Source of the DNA: Candidatus Borrarchaeum weybense
GTDB lineage: Archaea; Asgardarchaeota; Sifarchaeia; Borrarchaeales; Borrarchaeaceae
Direction: 5' to 3'
Assembly (NCBI GenBank): GCA_019057385.1
Contig: JAHQJS010000005.1
Location: forward strand, 62,001 to 126,000
DNA length: 64,000 nucleotides
Below the pieces are notes generated by a model. It was not told the DNA's origin. It ran no database searches and saw only the letters and a list, made by a program, of their open reading frames with translations. Position 1 is the stretch's first letter; each line of letters starts with the position of its first letter. Positions 24,911-33,924 of the stretch are shown here, piece after piece. The position numbers and the translations under genes are program-made.

Positions 24911-25480
24911 TTATTTTTCCTTCCTAAGTGCTTTTTCAATGCCTTCCTTCATAGCATTAATATAAACGAACATAAGCCTTGAAGAATAATAATAGAGGTG
25001 AAAGGCAAGCTCTTTATCAACTTGTGATGTTATTTTTTCTTTAAGATCAACTAAAATATCGAAAAAATGACGTGTGTATATGAATAATTCTTCATGTTCT
25101 ACTAAGTCTTCGAAAAGAGGCAATAGTTCCGAAAAATGAACCGCATCAATTTTTTCCTTATTTTCTAAAAGATAATTCTGGAAATGAAACATATGATCTA
25201 AATCAGTTCTGTTTAATTCTTCTAACCTTTGGCTGATTAAACTTCGCCCCCAACACTCCTCTCCAGATTCTGTATATGTGTAAAAGGCACCGACCTTCTC
25301 TACTCTCTGTTCCTTAATTAATTCTTTTAAATATTTGCTCAATGTTTTTTTAGTCACTTTAAAACGTCCTTTGCTAAAGGAACGATTTAATTCAGAGAAT
25401 AACTGTTTTTTGTGATCCATCAAGCGCGAAACAATTTCTTGTTTATATTTTTCTTTTGAATCGGCGTCACGTCTCACCAT
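24911..25480 (-). CDS. Winged-helix regulator, effector domain unknown
   Basis: A 189-residue protein. Residues 10-75 read as a winged helix (EIVSRLMDHKKQLFSELNRS, then TKKTLSKYLKELIKEQRVEK and VGAFYTYTESG). The remaining 110 residues are helical and aromatic-rich (HLYYYSSRLMFVYINAM), perhaps for dimerisation or ligand binding. It starts at ATG 25480; a TTG lies one codon upstream. A perfect palindrome, GGTATAC-TTTC-GTATACC, sits 15 bases before the start, probably its operator. Divergent from the DapA-Fae gene, which it may control. Confidence 0.65.
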   Translation of the reverse strand: MVRRDADSKEKYKQEIVSRLMDHKKQLFSELNRSFSKGRFKVTKKTLSKYLKELIKEQRVEKVGAFYTYTESGEECWGRSLISQRLEELNRTDLDHMFHFQNYLLENKEKIDAVHFSELLPLFEDLVEHEELFIYTRHFFDILVDLKEKITSQVDKELAFHLYYYSSRLMFVYINAMKEGIEKALRKEK

Positions 25481-25494
25481 CAAAGTGCACCTAT

Positions 25495-25512
25495 GGTATA
25501 CTTTCGTATACC
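25495..25512. promoter_or_regulatory. Palindromic operator GGTATAC-N4-GTATACC
   Basis: A perfect 7-base inverted repeat with a four-base spacer, in the 117-base divergent region between the winged-helix regulator and the DapA-Fae gene. It lies at the promoter of the regulator and about 90 bases before the other start, a usual place for an autoregulatory site. Confidence 0.55.
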
Positions 25513-25597
25513 TTTATAAAAACCTATGTTTACTTCGCGCGCGACATAGAAATAGTATAAAGGCACAAAAATGCAATGATTTGGTTGGTGAAATATA

Positions 25598-27109
25598 ATG
25601 GCCAAAAGTAGCTATAGACCCGATGGCGTATACCCTGCCATAGTGACACCCTTTACTAAAGAAGGAGAAATTGATGAAGAAGCATTTAGAAATGTAATCC
25701 GGTATGTGTTTGATGATCTAGGTGTAACTGGTATTGTACCAGCAGGATCCACAGGTGAATTCAGCTCACTGACGTGGGAACAACACCTTCAAGTTTTAAG
25801 AATTGCTGTTGAAGAAGCCAGTGGACCTGTGCTAGCGGGAACTGGTACTTCTGGAACAAGTAGAACAATAAAATTGTCAAAAGCTGCTGCAGATATAGGC
25901 GCCGACGGAGTTATTGTAGTTTCCCCGTTTTATATGAAACCAACGAACCGTGGAATGTATATGCATTTCGCAGCATTAGCAGAAGCCGTTGACATTCCAA
26001 TTGTCATGTACCAAATTCCAGTACTAACAGGAAGTTGGATACCACGAACGGTTGTCGAAGATCTTATAGTAGAATACAAGAATATTGTAGGGCTTAAAGA
26101 TTCAAGCGGTGATATAAAATACCAGCAGGAGTTACTTGAACGAGTGAAGGGACCTGTAGATCCCGATTTTAGGATCATGAACGGGTGGGATGAAATTGCG
26201 TTTCCAGCATTCTGTTGTGGAATCGATGGAACGATTTTAGCATCTGCCAACTTTTTGGGAGATTATTGGGTTCAGATAAGAGATCTAGTGCTAGAGGGTA
26301 AAATTGAAGATGCCCGTAAGAAAGAGATGGAAATCCATAAGATCACTAGGATTATCACGGCTACAGGTGCCGCAGGAACAAAAGCCGCCCTTAACATGAT
26401 TGGAGTGAAAGTAGGAAAACCAGCATTGCCTTTAGAGATCGGAGGCTCAATCAGTTACGAATTACGGGAAGAATTGAGATTTGAACTTGAAAAAATCGGA
26501 AAGGCAACACGCCCAACCTATGAAAAACTCGAACCAACACCAGAAAAACCGCTTGAGGAACGCTTCGAGATAATTGGAATCGCTGGGAAACAAATTACCG
26601 ACTTCAAGATGCTCGTCGGCGAGGCATTATTTGGAGGCGGGGCAGAGGTAGCACATATAGATCTATTGATAGGATTAAAGGATGGTCCTGTCGGAGAAGC
26701 CTTTGCAAAGGTATTTAGTGGTCTTGAAAAGAAAGAAGGTATCGAAGGTTTGCTAGCTGTAACTCAACCCAATGAAAAAGTTCGACCAGAGACCCTAATC
26801 ATACCCACGGTAACGGTCACCGATTTAAGAAAAGCACAAATGATTTATGGTCCTGCACAATCGGCAGTAGCGAGAGCTGTAACTGAATCAGTCAAAGAGG
26901 GTCTTATTCCGGAGGAGTTAGTTGATAAACTCTGCATTATAACGAATATATTCGTTCACCCGACAGCTGTGGCAAGACATCGCGTGTATATCAACAATTA
27001 CAAAGCTGCAAAACAGGCAATAAGGCGGGCCCTTGAAAAATATCCTACTCTTGATGAACTAATGGAAAGCGCAGAAATGTCGCGGCATCCATTTAGGCAT
27101 GAGCCCTAA
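25598..27109 (+). CDS. DapA/NAL-family aldolase fused to formaldehyde-activating enzyme
   Basis: A 503-residue two-domain enzyme. Residues 1-300 form a dihydrodipicolinate synthase/N-acetylneuraminate-lyase type barrel: GSTGEFSSL at 50-58, Tyr138 in VMYQIP, Schiff-base Lys167 in GLKDSSGD. Residues 325-490 match formaldehyde-activating enzyme (Fae): GEALFGGGAEVAHIDLLIGLKDGP with catalytic-type His353, then YGPAQSAVARAVTESV and IFVHPTAVARHRVYI. Fae joins formaldehyde to a pterin cofactor; Fae-Hps fusions are known in archaea, but I know of no DapA-Fae fusion. The aldolase half might release formaldehyde or another aldehyde for the Fae half. That coupling is inferred. Confidence 0.85.
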   Translation: MAKSSYRPDGVYPAIVTPFTKEGEIDEEAFRNVIRYVFDDLGVTGIVPAGSTGEFSSLTWEQHLQVLRIAVEEASGPVLAGTGTSGTSRTIKLSKAAADIGADGVIVVSPFYMKPTNRGMYMHFAALAEAVDIPIVMYQIPVLTGSWIPRTVVEDLIVEYKNIVGLKDSSGDIKYQQELLERVKGPVDPDFRIMNGWDEIAFPAFCCGIDGTILASANFLGDYWVQIRDLVLEGKIEDARKKEMEIHKITRIITATGAAGTKAALNMIGVKVGKPALPLEIGGSISYELREELRFELEKIGKATRPTYEKLEPTPEKPLEERFEIIGIAGKQITDFKMLVGEALFGGGAEVAHIDLLIGLKDGPVGEAFAKVFSGLEKKEGIEGLLAVTQPNEKVRPETLIIPTVTVTDLRKAQMIYGPAQSAVARAVTESVKEGLIPEELVDKLCIITNIFVHPTAVARHRVYINNYKAAKQAIRRALEKYPTLDELMESAEMSRHPFRHEP

Positions 27110-27182
27110 AGAATGAAAAATCAAGAAACACTTCATAGCAGTCTTGGTTCAATCACTCTTCTTTTATTTTTGTCCACTAGTT

Positions 27183-27689
27183 TTAGGACATGATGCCTTT
27201 CAGGAATTTCAGTATATCCACAATATCAGTTATTTTTGAGCCTAAGAATTTAGTAGCTTCTTTCATCAGATAATCTGCACTTTCAGCCTTATTGATCATC
27301 CCTATAAAATTTTGCACATCTGGAATCTCCAAATTTTTTTCTTTATCCTCATAGCGGATTGTAAATAAAACAGCATTATCTTTAGGGTCCTCAGTATCAT
27401 ATGCTAATCTTGTATCCTTCGGTGTGAAGCCTGGGGCCATCGGGAGGTATTTCGTGAATTCGCTTATGACCGATCCCAGAGCATTACTAAATTTAAACCA
27501 GCGAATTGATTTTTCAAAAATTTGATCAACTTCTTTTTTGGTTATTTCTGAAGAACCTCTCTTCTTGAAAACTCCAGAGACAGAGTTATCTTTTCCTTTA
27601 TTAAGATTAATCTCATAATCTACATCTTTGTAAGAAACAGTTATCTTTTCAGAAGCCAATGCCTTTTTTAGATATTGTGCCAAGATCAC
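27183..27689 (-). CDS. Hypothetical protein
   Basis: A 168-residue soluble protein that I do not recognise. The first 55 residues alternate strands and turns (KITVSYKDVDYEINLNKGKD, VSGVFKKRGSSEIT). The middle carries FTKYLPMAPGFTPKDTRLAY and then VLFTIRYEDKEKNLEIPDV. The last 40 residues are a helical pair ending DIVDILKFLKGIMS. No catalytic motif, metal site or signal peptide is visible. It lies alone between convergent and divergent neighbours. Confidence 0.6.
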   Translation of the reverse strand: MILAQYLKKALASEKITVSYKDVDYEINLNKGKDNSVSGVFKKRGSSEITKKEVDQIFEKSIRWFKFSNALGSVISEFTKYLPMAPGFTPKDTRLAYDTEDPKDNAVLFTIRYEDKEKNLEIPDVQNFIGMINKAESADYLMKEATKFLGSKITDIVDILKFLKGIMS

Positions 27690-27967
27690 TACACCTCATA
27701 ATACCGGATTTGTTGACAGCTTTTTTTGATATTGTCGAAGTAGTTTAAAAGCATTTATTTTTGCGTTTATCAGCAAATTTATCGATTGCTTCAATTTGTG
27801 TGGTATTTCTTTGCTTTTGTCTTCTCAAGACAGCAAAATTCAAAATCAACTATAATTTTAGGGTCTAAAGATTTAACCAAACACTGCGGTGCCTTAATAA
27901 AAATTCTTTTTAAAAACAAATTCTATTTCAGTTATGCGAATGCAATTGTGGAAAGGAGCTACTAATC

Positions 27968-29017
27968 ATGCCAATTAAAAGCGTACGCGTCGATTTAAAG
28001 AAGGTCATTCTTGAGAAAATAAAAAATAAGGAAGATTCTCTCAAAAAAATCATAGGACAAGATGAGGCCAAGGAAGGAATTCTTGCATCACTTATTGCAG
28101 GTCATCATGTGTTGATTGAAGGTCCTCCAGGAATTGGAAAAACAACCTTAGCAAAAGAAATTGCAAAACTATTACCTCCGTTAGAAGTTATAGAAGATTG
28201 CCCATATCACTGTGATCCTGCGGAACCTGTATGCCCTTCATGTAAGGAAAAAGCGATCACAGGAGAGGAACTCGAAACTGTTATGACGGAAGGGAGCGAA
28301 CGGTTTATAAGAATTCAGGGAAGTCCAGATCTAACAGCTGCCGATTTATTGGGAGATATTGATATCTCAAAAGCATTTAAGTTCTCGCCCTCGGACTATC
28401 GAGCATTTACTCCAGGAAAACTCCTCAAAGGAAATCACGGCGTCGTCTTTTTTGATGAACTTAACAGGATTCCAGAAAAACTTCAAAACGCTTTATTACA
28501 AGTATTAGAGGAAGGTATCGCCACTATCGGCCCCTATGATTTAGCTTATCCTAGTAATTTTATTATGATTGCAACGATGAACCCGGCAGAACATGCTGGT
28601 GTGGAAGAACTTTCAGATGTTTTACTTGATAGATTTGACATGGTTAAAATGGATTATCCTGCCAGTACTGAGGAAGAAAGAGAAATTATACTAAAAAACG
28701 CAAAGAAATTTGATGAAGTACAAGTACCATCAAAGATGCTGGATACACTGATTGAAATAGTTCGAAGTACTAGAGATCACAAAGATTTAATTCAAGGGGG
28801 AAGTGTAAGAGCCAGTATTGGATTATATGAAAAGGCTCAGGCGTCGGCTTTGCTCAAAGGAAGAAAAGTCGTCTCACTTGAAGATATTGAAAGAATGGCT
28901 GCTTCAGTGATGGCAAAGAGAATCAGACCATCTCCGGAATCTGCATATTATGATGATCCAACCCTTCTTATTACGACCATAGTCAGAGAAATTACTAAAA
29001 GAGATGTTAATCAATAG
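27968..29017 (+). CDS. AAA+ ATPase of the MoxR/ChlI group
   Basis: A 349-residue ATPase like the I subunit of magnesium or cobalt chelatases. GPPGIGKTTLAKEIAKLLPP is Walker A, GVVFFDELNRIPEKLQNALL holds Walker B, and LLDRFDMVKMDYPA is the sensor-2 region. An insert after Walker A carries four cysteines and one histidine (CPYHCDPAEPVCPSCKEKA), a probable zinc loop. The next gene follows after nine bases, so the pair is an operon and probably one machine, used to load a metal or to remodel a partner. Confidence 0.85.
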   Translation: MPIKSVRVDLKKVILEKIKNKEDSLKKIIGQDEAKEGILASLIAGHHVLIEGPPGIGKTTLAKEIAKLLPPLEVIEDCPYHCDPAEPVCPSCKEKAITGEELETVMTEGSERFIRIQGSPDLTAADLLGDIDISKAFKFSPSDYRAFTPGKLLKGNHGVVFFDELNRIPEKLQNALLQVLEEGIATIGPYDLAYPSNFIMIATMNPAEHAGVEELSDVLLDRFDMVKMDYPASTEEEREIILKNAKKFDEVQVPSKMLDTLIEIVRSTRDHKDLIQGGSVRASIGLYEKAQASALLKGRKVVSLEDIERMAASVMAKRIRPSPESAYYDDPTLLITTIVREITKRDVNQ

Positions 29018-29026
29018 GCGATAATT

Positions 29027-31447
29027 TTGGCAGTTTCATCAGTTCAGTCAGAATTGAAAGATATCATAATGAATGATCCTGAGGCTATCGATAGACTATT
29101 TGAGGGAGTCGTCCTTGAAGAACCAATCAAACACAGTTTCTTGAGCAGTTTGATCTCAGGACACCATATTCTTATTTTAGGACCCCCAGGCAGTGGTAAG
29201 ACGAAACTAGCCCTAAGTGTCGCAAAGATTCTGCCTCCTCTTAGAATTCTAAAAGAATGTATAATACGCAACACACCAGAGTCACAATGCCCTTGGTGTG
29301 AAAAAGAATGCCAAGAAACGATAGAGATTTCTGGCGAAGAAAGGATAACACGAATACAGGGCAGCCCTGAATTAGTTCCCGAAGATATTATAGGCGATAT
29401 TGACCCAGAAATGGCGTTGAAGTGGGGCACACACGACATCAGATCCTTCAGTCCAGGAAAGGTACTAAGGGCGAATAATGGGGTCCTCATACTTGACTTC
29501 ATTGATAGAATGCAAGAGCGTGTGATCAATACATTATTGGTAGCTATGGAAGGTGGAGATCAAATCGAAATTGGCCATTTTGACGAGAAAATCCCTGCAC
29601 TGGATCTAATAATAATTGCAACAGGAGCTTATCATGCAGTAGATGTACTACCCCAAGATCTTCTTGATCGATTTGATGTTATTCGGTTGGAATATATCAA
29701 AGATGATGATAAGGAAAAAGAAATCGTTGCAAAAGAAGTGAACATTCCACGAGAAAAGATGTTTTCCAAAGAATATCTGCTGGCTATGGCGCTTCTAAGA
29801 AACACCCGAGCACATGAAGACATCTTAAGGGGCGTAAGCACGAGAGGAGGAATCAGATTTTTTGAGTTATTAGAGGCCTTTTCCTTGATGAATGAAGAGA
29901 ATTCTGTTACACCTCAAGACATTTTAAAATCGGCTATGATCACATTACCGCATAGAATAAGGTTAAAGCCAACAGTCGAGAGATCACTGACGCCAAATGA
30001 TGTTATTTTGGATATTTTTGAAAGAACAGCAACAGCAACATTGGAAGAACAACTCATCAAAGAAGATGAGATTCGAAAGATCATAAGAGAACTGATGACT
30101 GAAAAAGAGATACAGAAACTCTTACGCTATGGTCATTACGACATAATCTTAGCGCGAATAGAAAACAGGCCAGATCTAACTCTTTCAAAAACTCATGAAA
30201 AGTTATTAGAGCAGATATTTAAGACTGAAAGAACAGAGTTTGGATTCAAAGTAATGCCAGATGAATTGAGACGAGATATAGAGAGAGAAACCGGAAAACA
30301 ACTCATTAAGAAACTCAAACTTAAAGCGCTCGAACAATTATTTGAAAAACTTGGAGAAATGAAAGTTCTAGAAACTACATTTCCAGGCTGGGTTTTAAGC
30401 ACAAAAGCAGCACAAGTATTTTTGGAAGAATTATTTCCAAGGGTATGGGGCTACGCACCATCTTTGAGTGAAGGGGCTCACCCTGTTGGCAAGAAGGCAT
30501 TTTCAGGATCCGGAAAAATTGTAGGTACTAGAAAATTTCGAACCGGCGACAGATACAGAGATGTTTCTATCAAAGAAACTATTAAGAATACCATTAGAGC
30601 AGGGCGCTCGACAGTCGAACGAGAAGATATAATGGCCTTTCAGAGAGAACCTCGCACGCGCGTTGAAATAATTTTACTTTTGGATATAAGTGGTACAATG
30701 CTTGAAGGAAATAAACTCTTACATGCTAAAAAAGCAGCGTCAGCCTTAGCATTAATGAGTTCAAAATACGGGGATCGCATGGGAATTGTTTCATTCAGTA
30801 ATAAAGGTAAGAAAGAACTTCGTTTAACAGACGATCCGAACATTCTCACAAAAAAGATCCTAGATCTGTTCGTCTTGAACAGGGGGGATGAAACGAATAT
30901 TGGTGAGGCATTGAGGATTGCACGTTTTATGATGATGAGAGAAGGGTCTACGTCTGCAACGAAGCATTTGATTTTGATATCAGATGGGGTACCTACGGCA
31001 CCTCAACCAAATCCGGAAGAATTCGCACTAAAAGAAGCTGTAGAGATCATTAGAAAAAAGATAACAATCTCAGCAATTTGTATTTGCACTGAAGAGGCTT
31101 CAGCAGAACCTGAATTCCTACGAAAAATCACAAAGATAGGACATGGTCGTCTCTTTCGTGTTGGAGAAGAGGAATTGCCACAAACACTATTGACTGAACA
31201 TGAATTTGTAAGAAAGATCTCGAAAAAATTGCCAAAGGGGATTGGTACTGCTGCTGAGAAACCGCTTAGAGCGATGATCTTATCTATTTTGGCGAAAGAA
31301 GGAGTAGCCGCAGTAAGTAGTCTTAGTAAGATCTTTGGAGTCAAAACGGAATGCATTGCAAAAGAACTGAGAGAGTTAGAAAACGAAAAAATCGTAGAAA
31401 AGGTTACAGTCGAGAGTGTGTACTTTTACTATATCGTCCCAACATAA
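29027..31447 (+). CDS. AAA+ ATPase fused to a vWA domain (ChlD/CobT-like)
   Basis: An 806-residue protein, paralogous to its upstream neighbour in the first 330 residues: GPPGSGKTKLALSVAKILPP is Walker A and a shorter Cys insert reads SQCPWCEKECQE. Walker B is weak (GVLILDFIDRMQ, with Phe for the usual Glu), so this half may not hydrolyse ATP. A helical linker follows, then a von Willebrand A domain near residue 550 with MIDAS motif ILLLDISGTMLEGNK and a second metal residue in LILISDGVP. The end is a winged helix. The arrangement matches the I and D subunits of metal chelatases. Start is TTG 29027; no better one exists upstream. Confidence 0.85.
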   Translation: MAVSSVQSELKDIIMNDPEAIDRLFEGVVLEEPIKHSFLSSLISGHHILILGPPGSGKTKLALSVAKILPPLRILKECIIRNTPESQCPWCEKECQETIEISGEERITRIQGSPELVPEDIIGDIDPEMALKWGTHDIRSFSPGKVLRANNGVLILDFIDRMQERVINTLLVAMEGGDQIEIGHFDEKIPALDLIIIATGAYHAVDVLPQDLLDRFDVIRLEYIKDDDKEKEIVAKEVNIPREKMFSKEYLLAMALLRNTRAHEDILRGVSTRGGIRFFELLEAFSLMNEENSVTPQDILKSAMITLPHRIRLKPTVERSLTPNDVILDIFERTATATLEEQLIKEDEIRKIIRELMTEKEIQKLLRYGHYDIILARIENRPDLTLSKTHEKLLEQIFKTERTEFGFKVMPDELRRDIERETGKQLIKKLKLKALEQLFEKLGEMKVLETTFPGWVLSTKAAQVFLEELFPRVWGYAPSLSEGAHPVGKKAFSGSGKIVGTRKFRTGDRYRDVSIKETIKNTIRAGRSTVEREDIMAFQREPRTRVEIILLLDISGTMLEGNKLLHAKKAASALALMSSKYGDRMGIVSFSNKGKKELRLTDDPNILTKKILDLFVLNRGDETNIGEALRIARFMMMREGSTSATKHLILISDGVPTAPQPNPEEFALKEAVEIIRKKITISAICICTEEASAEPEFLRKITKIGHGRLFRVGEEELPQTLLTEHEFVRKISKKLPKGIGTAAEKPLRAMILSILAKEGVAAVSSLSKIFGVKTECIAKELRELENEKIVEKVTVESVYFYYIVPT

Positions 31448-31604
31448 GTTATAGATGGTCTTTCATAACAAGAGAAGTTAACAAAGGTTTAGAGAACCAA
31501 GTATATCTTTAAATTTCGATTGAAAAAGTATAGAAATTCTTGACATTATTCTAAAAAATAATTAAATTAAAAAAAAGGATTAGGCAGTGTAAGAGACTGA
31601 TTCT

Positions 31605-31817
31605 CTAACAAGAACTGTGTTCGATAGCTTCGTTTGGACATGCTGTGACGCAAGCACAACACTCTGTACATTCATCGATTTTTTCTACCACTGCTTTTCC
31701 ATCCACTACTTTGAACATTTCCACAGGACACATATCGACACAGTCTCCAACGCCTGTGCATTTATCATAGTCTACAGTGATGTCAATATCTAATTCGTCT
31801 GAGTGCCAAGTTGGCAT
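31605..31817 (-). CDS. Two-cluster ferredoxin
   Basis: A 70-residue ferredoxin with two [4Fe-4S] motifs: CTGVGDCVDMCP and [12 protein letters not shown]. It ends in EHSSC, an extra C-terminal cysteine. The start is ATG 31817, behind AGGTGAT; a longer frame from 31826 ignores that site. It is a near-twin of the ferredoxin encoded 100 bases upstream, but each has its own ribosome site and probably its own promoter. Confidence 0.93.
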   Translation of the reverse strand: MPTWHSDELDIDITVDYDKCTGVGDCVDMCPVEMFKVVDGKAVVEKIDECTECCACVTACPNEAIEHSSC

Positions 31818-31920
31818 TAATATCACCTAAATCATTTTTTATGGATTTAATTGGGCAAGTGATATCATTTGCTTTAAATAATTTTCGAATTTGGACTCAT
31901 ATACTTTATTTTGATTAGCA

Positions 31921-32139
31921 TCAGCAGCTACTGTGTGTGATTGCGTCCTCAGGACAAACTAAAACACATGCACAACATTCTGTACAGTCATCAAGGCGTA
32001 TTGGTACTGCTTTTTCTATTTCTTCGTCTATCTCTAAAACGTTTGTAGGGCAATTTTCAACACATGGTAAACACGCGTGGCATTTCTCGTAATCGATTGT
32101 AATCGTAAAATCAAGTTCATAATTTTTCCATTCAGGCAT
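31921..32139 (-). CDS. Two-cluster ferredoxin
   Basis: A 72-residue ferredoxin with [12 protein letters not shown] and [12 protein letters not shown]. It shares the PxW---ELD-TI--DY-KC beginning and the HSSC end with the neighbouring ferredoxin, so the two arose by duplication. The first cluster motif differs (CHAC instead of CTGVGDC), suggesting different redox potentials or partners. The start is ATG 32139 behind GGGTGAC. The partner enzymes are not evident here. Confidence 0.93.
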   Translation of the reverse strand: MPEWKNYELDFTITIDYEKCHACLPCVENCPTNVLEIDEEIEKAVPIRLDDCTECCACVLVCPEDAITHSSC

Positions 32140-32154
32140 AATTGTCACCCACAT

Positions 32155-32518
32155 TTTTAAACTGCGATCAAATATAAAATCTCATAATTTAAATAAATAT
32201 CTAAATATGCACACTTGCTAATCAAACTAATTTGTTCTTGTTTGCAATATGATTTACGTCACGTAGGTAGTTTTTTAGGGTTGGATATTACGGAAAATCT
32301 CAAATCGGTTAATAAAGTTCGTAAAAAGGAATTATGAAAAATCTAATTGCGATGAAAACTGAGAAATCTTACTTAGCTGCAACTAAATATAAACCTGATA
32401 GCAGATTTTTTATTAGCGCGCGTTGTTTTAGTTGATTATAATCAATTATTTCATAAAAAGAAAATATTATAAATAAGAATAATAATGGTTGTTTGAGCAA
32501 TTTTTCGGAGGAAATACA
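32155..32518. other. AT-rich intergenic region with a promoter
   Basis: The left part contains the promoter of the ferredoxin at 31921. At 32464-32476 TATTATAAATAAG is a TATA-like element facing the 33-residue frame at 32519. Nothing else is recognised in this stretch. Confidence 0.4.
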
Positions 32519-32620
32519 TTGCGAATCACCACATTATTCATTGATATACTAATGAGATTATTTGAGAGATTAGATGTATTTTTACTGAAACATAGAACAG
32601 TCTTACGTGTTCTGAAATAA
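32519..32620 (+). CDS. Candidate small protein (33 residues)
   Basis: A short frame that has all expression signals: a TATA-like element about 50 bases upstream, a full GGAGG at 32507-32511 and TTG start seven bases later. The peptide MRITTLFIDILMRLFERLDV and FLLKHRTVLRVLK is an amphipathic, strongly basic and hydrophobic helix, typical of small membrane-associated proteins. It is divergent from sufB by tail-to-tail arrangement. Real coding status is unproven. Confidence 0.45.
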   Translation: MRITTLFIDILMRLFERLDVFLLKHRTVLRVLK

Positions 32621-32685
32621 TTTCCTCATTTATTTTTTGAACTAATTCATGTTTAAATTATAATTGTTAAAGATAACATCTTTTA

Positions 32686-33912
32686 TTATAACATAGACTC
32701 TCTACTAGCAGCTATAACCTTGTCTAACTCTGATTGTAACTCTGACGGAAGTCCTTCGATTTTTACGTCCAAAAAACCGCTGACAATTGAAGTTGTGGCC
32801 TCTTCTTCGGTAAGACCTCGCGCTTGTAAGTACATAATCGATTCTTTTGCAATTTTTCCAACTGCAGCTTCATGAGATAACTCTACATCTGGGTTGACTC
32901 CCTCTAGCTCAGGTACCGCGCGAATGAATCCCCCTTCTTTTAATATGAGCCCTTCACATTCCAAATGACCTTTAACTCCAGGTGCATTACCTATTATGTG
33001 CCCACGAGCCCATATGTTTCCACCGGTAGTAATAGCGCGTGATATTATTTCAGCTCGGGATCCTTGGCCTAACAGATAGACACGAGCACCTGTATCGAGT
33101 TCGGAATGTGGTGGAGCCAGTAATATACTATGAAAACGCGCTGTTGCATTACGACCACATAGTTTAGTTGTAGGATATGCCTGAAGTGATCGAACAGGTT
33201 GCATAGACACATAATTGTTAAGAAAAATGCCACCATCTTCAACATTAATCCCAGTTCTAGGTCGGACTGCGATTTCAGGTGCCCAATTATGAATCATAGT
33301 AAAACTCAGTTTTGCATTTCGTTTTACATAGAATTCACTTACACCGATATGCGCTCCTCGTTGAACACGATGACTGACCGAGCAACCTGTAATTATGTCT
33401 AACTGTGCTCCCTCTTCAACGATGATAATGTTATGAACATTCTGAGCAATGTTATCCTGTGACATATACAGGCATGATTGAAGTGGTTGAATCGTTTTTA
33501 CTCCAGGCAACACACGTATGAAATAGCCTAGATGTTTTCCTTCTAATTCTGTATATGCAGTATATTTATCAGTATCTACGGCTACCGCCTTCCACCAGTA
33601 ATCTTTTAACCAAGAATGTTTTTTTAATGCGTTACCCGTGTTTAGAATCTCGATTCCATCCTGGGAAACCGAACTATGAACGACTGAGTTATCCATCATA
33701 ACAAAAGTGCCTGCACGATTATGTGCATCAGGTTCGACACCTGACATGCGCAAAGTCTTTTGTTCTTCCTTAGAAAACACAGTGAGATCGTCATAATAGG
33801 AATGCGGTGAGGGGTTCATAGAATATTTATCTAAATCAAGATCTTTACCTAATGAAGCTTTTTTACTCTTTGAAGAAATAGCTTTCTTCTTTATTTCATC
33901 AAAATCTGTCAT
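32686..33912 (-). CDS. sufB: SufB/SufD iron-sulfur cluster scaffold
   Basis: A 408-residue SufBD-family protein, the scaffold on which SufC ATPase helps build iron-sulfur clusters. The beta-helix core is clear: NNYVSMQPVRSLQAYPTTKL, ATARFHSILLAPPHSELDTG, RAEIISRAITTGGNIWARG and GFIRAVPELEGVNPDVELSHEAAVGKI, the last being the most conserved SufB/D motif. It follows sufC by 12 bases on the minus strand. Many archaea have only SufB and SufC, as here. Confidence 0.92.
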   Translation of the reverse strand: MTDFDEIKKKAISSKSKKASLGKDLDLDKYSMNPSPHSYYDDLTVFSKEEQKTLRMSGVEPDAHNRAGTFVMMDNSVVHSSVSQDGIEILNTGNALKKHSWLKDYWWKAVAVDTDKYTAYTELEGKHLGYFIRVLPGVKTIQPLQSCLYMSQDNIAQNVHNIIIVEEGAQLDIITGCSVSHRVQRGAHIGVSEFYVKRNAKLSFTMIHNWAPEIAVRPRTGINVEDGGIFLNNYVSMQPVRSLQAYPTTKLCGRNATARFHSILLAPPHSELDTGARVYLLGQGSRAEIISRAITTGGNIWARGHIIGNAPGVKGHLECEGLILKEGGFIRAVPELEGVNPDVELSHEAAVGKIAKESIMYLQARGLTEEEATTSIVSGFLDVKIEGLPSELQSELDKVIAASRESML

Positions 33913-33924
33913 GCGTTATCACTT

